Source of the DNA: Acidobacteriota bacterium
Lineage (GTDB): Bacteria; Acidobacteriota; Terriglobia; Bryobacterales; Bryobacteraceae
Assembly: GCA_017304135.1 (NCBI GenBank)
Contig: JAFLBB010000003.1
Location: forward strand, 38,891-102,890
Reading direction: 5' to 3'
DNA: 64,000 nucleotides
Every line of letters begins with the position of its first letter. Position 1 is the stretch's first letter. Positions 27,199 through 36,029 of the stretch are shown piece by piece. Both the position numbers and the translations under genes were made by a program. A model generated the notes under the pieces. That model had not been told where the DNA came from. It was given only the letters and a program-made list of their open reading frames with translations, and did not search any database.

Positions 27199-28476
27199 AT
27201 GACGACGCGCGCACTGGGCACCCTTGTTGTGTTTCTCTCGCTTCCGCTGGCCGCCGAGAACTGGCCCACCTGGAGAGGTCCGCGCCTGGACGGAACCTCG
27301 AAGGAGACGGGCCTGCCGGTGAGCTGGGACAAGACGAAGAACGTCACCTGGACGCTCGCGTTGCCCGAGGTGTCGGGCTCGTCGCCGGTGGTGTGGGAGG
27401 ATCACCTCTTTCTGCACGTCTCCGAGGGCGGCAAGATGTTCCTTTGGTCCGTTGACCGCAACAAGGGCAGCGTGAAATGGAAGAAGCTGATTGCCGAAGG
27501 CGACCGCAAGGTGCGCAAGGGCAACATGAGTTCGCCCTCGCCGGTGACCGATGGCAAGACGGTGTGGGTGTTGACAGGCACGGGCGTGGTGAAGGCGTTT
27601 GACTTCACGGGCAAGGAACTGTGGATGCGCGACCTGCAGGCCGATGTGGTGAAGTTCGGCCTCAACCACGGCTATGGCAGTTCGCCGCTGCTGTTCCGCG
27701 ACGGCCTGTACGTGCAGATTTTGCATGGCATGAATACTGACGAGCCGAGCTACGTGGTGCGGCTGGATGCGAAGACGGGGCGCACGGTGTGGAAGGTGGA
27801 GCGGCCGACCGACGCCGTGCAGGAGTCGCCGGACAGCTACACGACACCCGCCATCGCCTACAGCAAGGATGGCAAGACACAGTTGATCGTGACGGGTGGC
27901 GATTATGTGACCGGGCACGATTTGAATACGGGCAAGGAGCTGTGGCGCGGGGGCGGGATGAATCCACGCGGCAATCCGTTCAACCGCATCATCGCTTCGG
28001 CGCTGGTGCTGGACGACCTGGTGTTTGTGCCGACGCGTGTGAGCCCGATGCAGACGTTCCGCACGTTCGGCTCGGGCGATATTTCGAAGTCGCACCTGGT
28101 GTGGTCGACACCGAACGGGCCGGATGTGCCGACGCCTGTGACCGACGGCAAGCTGCTCTACATGATCAACGACCGCGGCATTGTGTATGTGTTCGACGCG
28201 CGCACGGGCAAGGAAGTGTATGGCGGGCAGAGGATCGCTCCGGCGGCCTATTCGAGCTCGCCGGTGCTGGCCGACGGCAAGATCTACATGTCGAACGAAG
28301 AGGGCACGACGGTGGTGTTGAAGGCAGGCCCGGCGTTTGAGGTGCTGGCTGAGAACAAGCTGGAGGAGTACACGCTGGCCTCGCCGGCGGTGAGCGACGG
28401 GCAGATTTTCCTGCGCACGACGAGCGCGCTTTACTGCGTGGGGAAGCGGAACAGCGCCGGGGTGGCGTCGCGGTAG
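27199..28476 (+). CDS. Exported PQQ-like beta-propeller protein
   Basis: 425 residues from the ATG at 27199 (MTTRALGTLVVFLSLPLAAE, a signal peptide). Repeated blades ('LDAKTGRTVWKVERP', 'HDLNTGKELWRGGG', 'FDARTGKEVYGGQ') belong to the PQQ_2/outer-membrane-propeller family; no haem motif and no obvious PQQ-ligand set is visible, so catalysis is uncertain and a structural or binding role is possible. It diverges from the amidohydrolase operon across the palindrome. Its 3' end overlaps the convergent methyltransferase-like gene by 46 bases. Confidence 0.85.
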   Translation: MTTRALGTLVVFLSLPLAAENWPTWRGPRLDGTSKETGLPVSWDKTKNVTWTLALPEVSGSSPVVWEDHLFLHVSEGGKMFLWSVDRNKGSVKWKKLIAEGDRKVRKGNMSSPSPVTDGKTVWVLTGTGVVKAFDFTGKELWMRDLQADVVKFGLNHGYGSSPLLFRDGLYVQILHGMNTDEPSYVVRLDAKTGRTVWKVERPTDAVQESPDSYTTPAIAYSKDGKTQLIVTGGDYVTGHDLNTGKELWRGGGMNPRGNPFNRIIASALVLDDLVFVPTRVSPMQTFRTFGSGDISKSHLVWSTPNGPDVPTPVTDGKLLYMINDRGIVYVFDARTGKEVYGGQRIAPAAYSSSPVLADGKIYMSNEEGTTVVLKAGPAFEVLAENKLEEYTLASPAVSDGQIFLRTTSALYCVGKRNSAGVASR

Positions 28477-29081
28477 GCAGTGTAGGCGGGGCCGTAGCGG
28501 GCGGCGAGGTCGCGCTCTTCCCAGCGCATCGAGACTAAAACATAGACGGTCAGAAATGTATTGAAGAGCAGGCGGCCTTCGGTCATCTCGGGGTGCGCCC
28601 AGAGGAGGGCGAGGGTGCCGGTCATCATCGGGTGGCGGACCCAGTGGTAGGGACCTCGGACCTGGAATGAGGGTTCGCCCGAAAGTCCGAAGAAGGCGCG
28701 CGCGCCGGTGAGGGAGACGGCCCAGGTGATGAGCACGAAGCCGGCGGCCTGGAGGAGGCGCAGGGGAAGCGCCGCGGCACCCGTGACGCGCCAGAGGATG
28801 TCCGGCATGGGTTCCCACTTCACGAAGAGGACGAACAGCACGAGCGCGGTGGCGAGCAGATAGGTGGGCCGGCCGAGCCGCTCACGGATGATGCGGCGGG
28901 CCATGCCGCTGTGCTGCAGGGCAAAGAGTGAGAGCAGGGCGAGGTTGGTGAGCAGGGCCTCGCCGCGCACGGTTTGGAGGCCGGAGTCAATGGAGCTGGG
29001 CGTGTAGCGGTTGGCGAGCCAGCCGGCGAAATAGACGAGACTCGCCAGCGAGACGAGGACGCAGAACGCCCGCCACAACAT
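28431..29081 (-). CDS. Isoprenylcysteine/phospholipid methyltransferase-like membrane protein
   Basis: 216 residues with five or six hydrophobic segments. 'VRGPYHWVRHPMMTG' and 'RWEERDLAARYGPAYTAYRDATPALF' are the C-terminal motif pair of the ICMT/PEMT/NnrU-type family, where SAM is bound at the membrane face. The acceptor is unknown in bacteria without prenylated proteins; small hydrophobic acceptors are typical. Start could be ATG 29081 or GTG 29087, both after GAGGA. It follows the small membrane-protein gene at 29095 by about 13 bases. Confidence 0.82.
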   Translation of the reverse strand: MLWRAFCVLVSLASLVYFAGWLANRYTPSSIDSGLQTVRGEALLTNLALLSLFALQHSGMARRIIRERLGRPTYLLATALVLFVLFVKWEPMPDILWRVTGAAALPLRLLQAAGFVLITWAVSLTGARAFFGLSGEPSFQVRGPYHWVRHPMMTGTLALLWAHPEMTEGRLLFNTFLTVYVLVSMRWEERDLAARYGPAYTAYRDATPALFRFPTQ

Positions 29082-29094
29082 CGTCACGCGGTCC

Positions 29095-29544
29095 TCAATT
29101 CGCAGGTTTGTAGTAGAGCACGAGCCCGCCGCCGGCGGCTGCGAGCACGAAGCCGAGGTAGAGCATGGGGTTGATGGCGCTCTTGGGCGGATGGAGCGCG
29201 ATGGTGAAGAGCACGTTCACCACCGGCGCGCCGCCGAAGACGAGCGGCATGACATAGATGGGCAGGCCGCCGGTGCGGAAGGCCATGATGATGCAGACCG
29301 CGCCGAGCGCCCCCAGCGCGCCACCTGCGAGCGCCGCCGTGGAGCCACCCACGTTGAAGCCGTTCAACTGGCCTTGCGAGCCGAGCATGACGACGGGCAC
29401 GAGCACGCCGACGAGGAAGTAAGCCAGGCCCACACAAAGCAGGGCGCGCAAGGGATTGCCGAGCGCCACCTGGCCTTTGTGGAGAATCGGGCCGTACATG
29501 CCCCAGCTCAAGACAGCTCCAATGACGAACATTACCCAGGTCAT
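29095..29544 (-). CDS. Multi-pass membrane protein, DMT/EamA-like
   Basis: 149 residues, four or five hydrophobic segments. 'WVMFVIGAVLSWGMYGPILHKGQ' and the glycine-rich 'GGALGALGAVCIIMAF' resemble half-size drug/metabolite transporters, but identity is not secure. Co-directional with the lipoprotein gene (42-base gap) and the methyltransferase-like gene. Transported compound unknown. Confidence 0.65.
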   Translation of the reverse strand: MTWVMFVIGAVLSWGMYGPILHKGQVALGNPLRALLCVGLAYFLVGVLVPVVMLGSQGQLNGFNVGGSTAALAGGALGALGAVCIIMAFRTGGLPIYVMPLVFGGAPVVNVLFTIALHPPKSAINPMLYLGFVLAAAGGGLVLYYKPAN

Positions 29545-29586
29545 AGAAATTTAGTGTAGTTCCTTGGCAGGCCTTCGCGCAGCGGT

Positions 29587-30834
29587 TTATTGCTCGCGCC
29601 GCATCTGCGTCCAGCGTTGTTCGCGGAAGGCGGAGTTGGGGTCGAAGCCGGGCTTGTTGGTGAGCAGGTAGCTGCCGTCGCCGCGGCTCCAGGCGTTGGC
29701 ATAGCCGGAGGAGAGCTCGACGGCGCCGCTGGCGTCGCGCCATGTCTCCACTTCGCGAATGGTTTGGATGAAGCGCTTTTGCGAGGCGTCCTGGCTGGCC
29801 TGGCGGTTTTCCCAGTCGCGCATGCGCTGGTCACTGGCGTCGCTTTGGGCGCGGGCGTAGGCGCGGGACTGTTCGCCCATGAGGCGGATGCGTTCCATGC
29901 GGCCGGCGTGTTCGATTTGGCCGAGTTGGGTGAGAAAGCGGTCCTTGGCTTCGCGCCAGATGGGGTTCACGCGGTGGCTGGTCATGAAGAGGTTCATCCA
30001 CTGCGAACATTCGGCGCGGCGTCCGGCCGGGCAGCGCATGAGGAAGGGCGTGGCCGAGGTGGAGCTCATCGTCGTCGCGCCGCCGCCCATGTAGTTGGGG
30101 CTGCGCAGGATCATATTGGTCACGGTGGCGACCATGATGCCTTCGCTGCCATCGGGCCAGCGGAGGTCGCCGAGGGCCATGGTGGTTTCCTGGCTCGACT
30201 GGCCGCCGCTTTGCCGCGAAATCGAGTTGGCCTGTTGATCGAGCACACGCGCCAACTGCATGCGGTTTTCATCGAGGCGCACGTTGGAGGCCTCGGCGCG
30301 GAGGTCCTGCCGGGCGTAGCCTTCGATGAACTGCTGGGCGTTGAAGGGCTGGTTGAGCTGGCAGCCGCCGGCCTGCGCGCCGGCTTGCAGCGACTGCCGC
30401 ATCATGGGGTCGTCGGCCCATTGGAAGGCACGCGAGAGGGGCGCTTCGAACTGAAATTTGCCGTCGGGCGAGGTGGCCTTCACCTGGCTTCGTGTGAACT
30501 CGCCGCGGCAGCCGCCGACGTTGCCCCAGACGATGCCGCCTTCGGTGCGCCAGTCCTTGGGAAAGAGCATACTGAAGGCTTCCACGGGCTGGTCAAAGCC
30601 CTGCTGGTCAAGGAAGCGAACGCGGTTCATGATGATGTACTCGCCGCTGGTGGCTGCGCTGCCGTCAACGCCCGCGCCGCTACCGGCCGATCCGGCAAAG
30701 GCCGTGGAAACCGTGGCGCCGCCGGGAGCGCTTCCATTCACGGGCTGCCCCGTGATCATCGGATTCTCTTTGTTTCCGCCGCAGCCGGCCAATAGTATCG
30801 CCGCGCCAGCGGCCATCGCCCAGTTACCCTTCAT
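29587..30834 (-). CDS. Predicted lipoprotein of unknown function
   Basis: 415 residues. MKGNWAMAAGAAILLAGCGG is a lipoprotein signal with lipobox LLAGC. The mature part has a low-complexity Gly/Ser/Ala linker (~25-65), a globular middle ('EYIIMNRVRFLDQQGFDQPV' onward) and a Gln/Arg-rich helical segment near ~330-370. I do not recognise a named domain. The start codon is 8 bases after the stop of the TonB receptor gene on the same strand, so it is probably co-transcribed and may be a receptor accessory. Confidence 0.75.
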   Translation of the reverse strand: MKGNWAMAAGAAILLAGCGGNKENPMITGQPVNGSAPGGATVSTAFAGSAGSGAGVDGSAATSGEYIIMNRVRFLDQQGFDQPVEAFSMLFPKDWRTEGGIVWGNVGGCRGEFTRSQVKATSPDGKFQFEAPLSRAFQWADDPMMRQSLQAGAQAGGCQLNQPFNAQQFIEGYARQDLRAEASNVRLDENRMQLARVLDQQANSISRQSGGQSSQETTMALGDLRWPDGSEGIMVATVTNMILRSPNYMGGGATTMSSTSATPFLMRCPAGRRAECSQWMNLFMTSHRVNPIWREAKDRFLTQLGQIEHAGRMERIRLMGEQSRAYARAQSDASDQRMRDWENRQASQDASQKRFIQTIREVETWRDASGAVELSSGYANAWSRGDGSYLLTNKPGFDPNSAFREQRWTQMRREQ

Positions 30835-30842
30835 CGCGCTCT

Positions 30843-33800
30843 CTAGAATTGCACACGCAGGCTGAGCTGCACCTGGCGCGATGTGGTGACCGTGTTTTGC
30901 ACCTGGCCGAGGGTGCCCTGCGGGGCCTCGTTGTTGGTGGTGCCGGCAAAGGCGAGCAGGCGCGGCACGCCGAAGTTGGCGCGGTTGAAGAGATTGAACG
31001 CCTCGACGCGGAACTGCACCGCGCCGCCTTCGCCAAGTTTGCGCCAGCGGAAGTTTTTCATGAGCGAGGCGTCGAAGGAGCGCAGGTTGGGGCCAATCAG
31101 AGCGCCGCGTCCTAAATTGCCGAGTGTGCCTGCGTCCTGGAGGCGGAAGGCGGCGGGGTTGAACCACTGGTCAGGCGAGCCGATGACGGCGCTTTCGTGC
31201 GTGAAGCCGGCGGCCATGCTGGGGCGGTCGAGGCCGAGGCCGGGGCCGATGGAGGGGTTCCACTGCGAGCGTGAGCGGTTGGTCTGCACGAAGAGCGTCA
31301 ACGGCGAACCGCTGCGCATATTGTGAATACCGGCCACCTGCCAGCCGTGCAACAGGGCGCGCGAAGCGCCGCTGAGGTTCTTGGCGAAAGGGATCTCCCA
31401 GGAGAAGTTGACCAGCCAGTTGTGCTTGGCATGGAAGTCAGCGAGGCCCTTGTTGTAGGAGAGGCCGGAATACTCAGGCATGGCCGAGATCATGCTGTTG
31501 GTGGAGTCGGAGAAGAAGGTGGACGACTGCGTGGTGTCGATGTTGCGCGAGAAGGTGTAGCTCGACTGGAAATTGAAGCCTCGTCCCCAGCGCTTGCGCA
31601 CTTCGAACACCATGGCGTGATACCAACTGTTGCCATCACTCTTTTTGAGCTCGATGGTGGAGAAAGCGCGATTGGGACGGGGCAGTCCGGCGGCCCAGAA
31701 GAGCGTGCCGTCGGCCAGCCGCGTGGGTTCCGGCGTGTTGATGTCGGTGTTGCGCATGAGGTGGACGCCGCGCGTGCCGGCGTAGCCCAGCGTAAGCAGG
31801 AACTGGCCCGGCAGTTCACGCTGCACGTTGAGATTCCACATGTGCAGGTTGGGGTTCTTGATGTTCCACTCGATGGGGCGCATGGTGTTGCCGACACCGC
31901 GTTCAAAGGGAGGATTGGGAAAGGTGACGTTGTTGGTGATGACAAAGCGCGGCGTGGCCGGCGGGTTGGTCACGGTGACGATGAGGTTCTGCTGGTTGTT
32001 GGTATTGATGAACCAGCCATAACCGCCGCGGATGCTCGTTTTGCCCGTGCCCCAGGGGTCCCAGGCGAAGCCGAAGCGCGGCGAGAAATTCTTCTTCGGC
32101 GGATTGCTGTAGAGGCGGCCCACGGTGGGCGTGGGGTCAAGCAGGTTGGGCAGAGCGGAGTCGCGCCCGTAGAGGTCGATGGGCATCGTGGTGACCTCGT
32201 AGCGCAGGCCGAGGTTGAGGGTGAGGCGGGGGGTGACAGCCCAGGAGTCCTGGATGAACGTGCCGAGCATGTTGAAGCGCCAGTAGCGGTCGATGGCGCC
32301 TTCGGGACCGAGGCCGAGGAAGCGCAGGGGGCGGTTTTCGAGAAAGGCCCGGACGTCGGCGAAGGTGTAGATGCCGAGCGAGAAGGTGGGGTTGACCATG
32401 TTGTCCTGGTAGCGCTCAAAGAGGCCGCCGAACTTGAGCGTGTGGCGGCCGCGGATGAGCGAGACGTGGTCTTCGAGGGTGTAGACGTTCTGCGTGAGCT
32501 TGACGTTCACCGAGGTCTGGGGGCCGAAGCGCGACGCGCCGCCGATATCGATGTTGCCGACGAGGTTGCGCGTGCTCACGAAGGGCTGCAGGCGGCCCGT
32601 GGTGTTCGCTTCCACATCCTGGCCGACGCGGGTGCGGCTGAAGCCGGCGCGGAGGGTGTTGAGCGTGGAGGGCGTCAGCGAGCGGGTGTACTCAGTAGTG
32701 ATGAACTGGTTGCGCGATTGGAAAAAGCGCGGGAACTGGGGCAGTTCGACGGGCAGTCGCTGCGAGGCGTCGTCGGCGGTATAGCGGGCGAAAAACTGAC
32801 CTTTATCTCCGAAATTATGGTCGTAGCGGATCTGGCCGAAGTCCTGGCGCAGGGTTTGGCCGAAGCCGAAGGTGTAGCGGCCGAGGCCGCTGCCGCTTGA
32901 GCCGGCGTTGGGCAGAGGCATCTCGTTCAGGTAGGGCGCTACGGCCGGGTTGACGCCGACGTTGAGGAGTTGCCCTGGAGCGGCGGGGTTGGGGATGAGC
33001 CCCTGGTGGGCGTTGGCGTCGGGGACGAACGAGGTGACGGTGCGGCCGAGGCGGTCGCGCAGGCCTTCATAGCCCACAAACAAAAACGACTTGTCGCGTT
33101 TAATAGGTCCGCCGAGGGAGACGCCGTACTGGTTGCGCTTGAACTCGGGCCGGCCGGTGCGGTCAAAGAAATTGCGAGCGTCCATGTTGTCGTTGCGATG
33201 GTAGGCGTATAGGCTGCCGTGGAGAGCATTGGTGCCGGACTTGGTGAGGGCGTTGATCTGGCCGCCGAAGTTGCGGCCGAACTCGGCCGAGTAGACGTTG
33301 GTCTCGACGCGGAACTCGCGGATGGTTTCCATGCCAAGGACGGTGGAAGCGGCGCTGCCGGCGGGGCCATTTGTAAAATCGTTCATCGGTGTGCCGTCGA
33401 TGAGGTAGACGTTGGAGCGGTAGTCCTGCCCGTTGGCGCTGATGCCAAGGCCGTGGGCGACGACGGAGCCGCCGTCGCGGTGCGGATAGGCAACGACGCC
33501 GGGCTGGAGCAGGGCGAGGTCGGTGTAGTTGCGGCCGTTGAGGGGCAGCGTGCCGATGGCGCCCTCCTCGACGAGGTAGCTCAACTCGCTGGTCTTGGTG
33601 TTCACCAGCGGCGGCTGGGCGGTGACCGTGATCTCCTGCTCGAGAGCGCCGAGTTCCATGGCCAGGTCGGCGGAAACGGTCTCGCCGACGGTGATCTGCA
33701 CACTGGTGCGGCGCAGCACGCGGAAGCCTTTTAGTTCAGCGCGCACCTCATACAACCCGGGCGCAAGAGAAGCGAAAACGTAACGGCCATCGGCATCGGT

Positions 33801-33995
33801 GAGGGCTTCGCGGCGGGCCGCGGTGCCGGTGTTGGTAAGCGCGACCTTCACGCCCTGGAGGTATTTGCCGTCGGTGGTGCGGGCATGGCCGGTGAGCGAG
33901 CCGGCCGTCTGCGCCCACGTTGGCGCCATCGCCAGCAGGCATAGGCCGATCGCACGCATACAAGCTGTCCGCATGGTTGAATTCAGAATCGTCAT
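30843..33995 (-). CDS. Oar-like TonB-dependent outer-membrane receptor with carboxypeptidase-regulatory domain
   Basis: 1050 residues. Signal peptide (to 'APTWAQ', ~28), a CarboxypepD_reg beta-sandwich (~30-115, 'GSLTGHARTTDGKYLQGVKV' region), a plug with 'LPLNGRNYTDLALLQPGV' (~150) and a long beta-barrel ending in Phe ('LSLRVQF'). This architecture is the hallmark of the expanded Oar-like receptors of Acidobacteria. AAGGA six bases before the ATG at 33995 supports that start over Met at 33974. No classic TonB box is evident. Ligand unknown; oligosaccharides or adhesion substrates are plausible. Confidence 0.93.
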   Translation of the reverse strand: MTILNSTMRTACMRAIGLCLLAMAPTWAQTAGSLTGHARTTDGKYLQGVKVALTNTGTAARREALTDADGRYVFASLAPGLYEVRAELKGFRVLRRTSVQITVGETVSADLAMELGALEQEITVTAQPPLVNTKTSELSYLVEEGAIGTLPLNGRNYTDLALLQPGVVAYPHRDGGSVVAHGLGISANGQDYRSNVYLIDGTPMNDFTNGPAGSAASTVLGMETIREFRVETNVYSAEFGRNFGGQINALTKSGTNALHGSLYAYHRNDNMDARNFFDRTGRPEFKRNQYGVSLGGPIKRDKSFLFVGYEGLRDRLGRTVTSFVPDANAHQGLIPNPAAPGQLLNVGVNPAVAPYLNEMPLPNAGSSGSGLGRYTFGFGQTLRQDFGQIRYDHNFGDKGQFFARYTADDASQRLPVELPQFPRFFQSRNQFITTEYTRSLTPSTLNTLRAGFSRTRVGQDVEANTTGRLQPFVSTRNLVGNIDIGGASRFGPQTSVNVKLTQNVYTLEDHVSLIRGRHTLKFGGLFERYQDNMVNPTFSLGIYTFADVRAFLENRPLRFLGLGPEGAIDRYWRFNMLGTFIQDSWAVTPRLTLNLGLRYEVTTMPIDLYGRDSALPNLLDPTPTVGRLYSNPPKKNFSPRFGFAWDPWGTGKTSIRGGYGWFINTNNQQNLIVTVTNPPATPRFVITNNVTFPNPPFERGVGNTMRPIEWNIKNPNLHMWNLNVQRELPGQFLLTLGYAGTRGVHLMRNTDINTPEPTRLADGTLFWAAGLPRPNRAFSTIELKKSDGNSWYHAMVFEVRKRWGRGFNFQSSYTFSRNIDTTQSSTFFSDSTNSMISAMPEYSGLSYNKGLADFHAKHNWLVNFSWEIPFAKNLSGASRALLHGWQVAGIHNMRSGSPLTLFVQTNRSRSQWNPSIGPGLGLDRPSMAAGFTHESAVIGSPDQWFNPAAFRLQDAGTLGNLGRGALIGPNLRSFDASLMKNFRWRKLGEGGAVQFRVEAFNLFNRANFGVPRLLAFAGTTNNEAPQGTLGQVQNTVTTSRQVQLSLRVQF

Positions 33996-34040
33996 CCCAG
34001 TTCCTTACCTCGTCGCCGCCGCGCCGCCCAATGCGCGGGT

Positions 34041-34078
34041 GTAACCAATCTCGGCGATTACAGGTCCATAATGGTTAC
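34041..34078. promoter_or_regulatory. Dyad symmetry between TonB receptor and symporter operons
   Basis: GTAACCA (34041-34047) and TGGTTAC (34072-34078) form a 7-bp inverted repeat with a 24-base spacer in the 95-base divergent gap; GTGTAA and TTACAC extend the outer symmetry imperfectly. It may be an operator. The spacing is long, so this is tentative. Confidence 0.3.
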
Positions 34079-34090
34079 TCTTACACATCC

Positions 34091-34315
34091 ATGGACGTGC
34101 GCGCCGCCATTCTGTCCGCCCTCACCCTGCTTCTCTACGCCCTGCACCAGGACGTGTGGAACTGGCGCACGGCCCATCCGCTGCTGTTCGGGTTTCTGCC
34201 GATCGGCCTGGCCTACCACGCCGCGTACACACTGGCCGCCGCGGGGTGGATGGCGCTACTGGTGAAGTTGGCCTGGCCGGCGCATCTCGACGACGACCAG
34301 GAGCCGCGCGCGTGA
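34091..34315 (+). CDS. DUF3311 small membrane protein, partner of SSS symporter
   Basis: 74 residues with two hydrophobic helices (~5-22 and ~32-60) and the pattern '[25 protein letters not shown]', typical of DUF3311. This family is nearly always encoded directly before a sodium:solute symporter, as here, where its TGA overlaps the next GTG (GTGA). It probably acts as a small subunit or assembly partner of the symporter. ATG at 34091 is the first sensible start in the open frame. Confidence 0.88.
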   Translation: MDVRAAILSALTLLLYALHQDVWNWRTAHPLLFGFLPIGLAYHAAYTLAAAGWMALLVKLAWPAHLDDDQEPRA

Positions 34316-35931
34316 CCGCTGTGCTCTTCGTCGGCCTCTACCTGGCCGCCGTTCTCTACATCGGCATCTTTGCCTTCCGCCGCGCCGGACACGAAGGCGC
34401 GGAGGGCTTCTTCCTCGCCGGACGCTCCATCGGCGGGTTCGTGTTCCTCTTCTCGCTATTCGGGACACACATGACGGCGTTCGCCATTCTCGGCTCGTCG
34501 GGCCACGCGTTTTCCAACGGCATTGTCACCTATGGACTGATGGCCTCGTCGTCGGCGCTCATCGTGCCGCTGCTGCTGTTCACGCTCGGCACTCGGTTGT
34601 GGTCAGCCGGGCGGCGCTTCGGCCACTTCACACCGGTGCAGATCTTCCGCGACCGCTGGGAGTGCAACCACACGGGCACGCTCATCTTCCTGCTGCAAGC
34701 GGCGCTGCTGCTGCCCTACATCCTCATCGGGATGATCGGCGGGGGCACGGTGTTACGTACGCTCTCAGGCGGGCAGGTTCCGTATTGGGCAGGGAGCGGG
34801 CTGGTGGCCGTGGTCATCATGAGCTACGTCACCTTTGGCGGCATGCGCGGCACGGCCTGGGTGAACACCTTTCAGACGCTGCTGTTTCTCTCCTTCGGGG
34901 CCGTGGCGGTGGTGGTGATCGGGCGCGGCATGGGCGGGTTTGAGCAGGCGGCGCAATCGCTGCTGGCCGATCCGCTGCTGGCCCCGCTGCTGACGCGCGA
35001 GCGCATTCCGCCGGCGGTGTTTTTCAGTTACACCTTTATGCCGCTGTCGGCGATCGCGTTTCCGCACATCAGCATCTTTTGCATGACGGCGCGCAAGATG
35101 TCGCAGTTCAAGCGCACGGTGATTCTGTATCCGATCTGCATCGTGCTCATCTGGCTGCCGTGCGTATTTCTCGGCGTGGCCGCCAACAGCGCGCTGGACG
35201 TTCCGGCGATTCGCGAGAAGGTGGCCGCACGGGCGCTGCTCGCCGCCGAGGCGGGCAACATGCCGCCGGCGACGCTGAGCCAGGCGCGGGCACGGGCCTC
35301 GGGCGACGACGTGCTGGTGGTGCTGCTGAACCACTACGCGCCTGTGTGGCTGGCGGGGCTGCTGGGGGCTGGCATCATGGCCGCGGTGATGGCGTCGGAT
35401 TCGCAGATTCTCGCGCTGTCGACGATGTTCACCGAGGACATCTTCGCCTGGTACGGCCACGCCGAGCGCTATGGCGAGCAGGCGCAGATCATCACCGGGC
35501 GTATCTTCATCTTCGTCGTCACGCTGGCTGCGTATCTGATCGCGCTGCGTGTGCCGGCGGGCATTTTCGAACTGGCCGGCCAGTATGCCTTCGCCGGATT
35601 TTCGGCGCTTGTGCCGCTCTTCGTGGGCGCGCTCTATTGGCGCGGCAGCACAAAGTATGGCGCGCTGGCCTCGACGCTGTGGGTGATGGCCGCCGTTGCC
35701 GGCGTGGCCTGGTTTCAGGCCGCCACGCCGCCGCCCTCAGGGCCTCCGGCCACCTACTGGAGCCTGGCCGGCATTCCGCTGCTGCAACGCACGGCCAGCG
35801 GCACCGCCATCGCCGGATTCCTGCCTGTGCTGCCCATGACCCTGATCTCGGCGTTTCTCATGTTCGCCGTTTCGACCCTCACGCCGAAGCCCTCGCGGGC
35901 GACCATTGACCGCTACTTCCCAGGACGCTAG
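34312..35931 (+). CDS. Sodium:solute symporter (SSS family)
   Basis: 539 residues with about 13 membrane segments. '[20 protein letters not shown]' starts helix one, and '[25 protein letters not shown]' (in parts) holds the conserved LAGR and first-helix elements of the family; '[19 protein letters not shown]' is the well-kept sodium-site region. Sequence is of the PanF/PutP-like broad group, so the substrate (organic acid, sugar acid, amino acid) is not assigned. The start GTG overlaps the DUF3311 stop. About 95 non-coding bases follow. Confidence 0.92.
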   Translation: MTAVLFVGLYLAAVLYIGIFAFRRAGHEGAEGFFLAGRSIGGFVFLFSLFGTHMTAFAILGSSGHAFSNGIVTYGLMASSSALIVPLLLFTLGTRLWSAGRRFGHFTPVQIFRDRWECNHTGTLIFLLQAALLLPYILIGMIGGGTVLRTLSGGQVPYWAGSGLVAVVIMSYVTFGGMRGTAWVNTFQTLLFLSFGAVAVVVIGRGMGGFEQAAQSLLADPLLAPLLTRERIPPAVFFSYTFMPLSAIAFPHISIFCMTARKMSQFKRTVILYPICIVLIWLPCVFLGVAANSALDVPAIREKVAARALLAAEAGNMPPATLSQARARASGDDVLVVLLNHYAPVWLAGLLGAGIMAAVMASDSQILALSTMFTEDIFAWYGHAERYGEQAQIITGRIFIFVVTLAAYLIALRVPAGIFELAGQYAFAGFSALVPLFVGALYWRGSTKYGALASTLWVMAAVAGVAWFQAATPPPSGPPATYWSLAGIPLLQRTASGTAIAGFLPVLPMTLISAFLMFAVSTLTPKPSRATIDRYFPGR

Positions 35932-36005
35932 CCCGCCGCCCACAGCCTGTTTTTCACCAATTCCGCCCCCGCACTTGCTTTTTGCCCCCCCGATCAGGCA
36001 ATCTA

Positions 36006-36029
36006 ATGAGTTTTCCACTCGTTGAATGA
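36006..36029 (+). promoter_or_regulatory. Possible 7-codon leader ORF coupled to the DHH gene
   Basis: ATG at 36006 opens the frame MSFPLVE and stops with TGA at 36027-36029, overlapping the ATG of the DHH gene (ATGA). The main gene has no Shine-Dalgarno of its own, and 36005-36023 can fold (AATGAGT/ACTCGTT, one wobble pair). Coupled translation through a tiny leader is a possibility. Confidence 0.3.

Noticed and set aside
25990..28818. 942-residue minus-strand frame extending the amidohydrolase
   Set aside because: The extra ~550 N-terminal residues are the antisense of the PQQ-propeller gene; the real protein starts with a signal peptide at 27159.
34055..34086. Possible dif-like XerCD site in an AT-richer spot near the skew switch
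   Set aside because: The halves CATAA and TTACACA do not form the expected dif palindrome and the central spacer does not fit.
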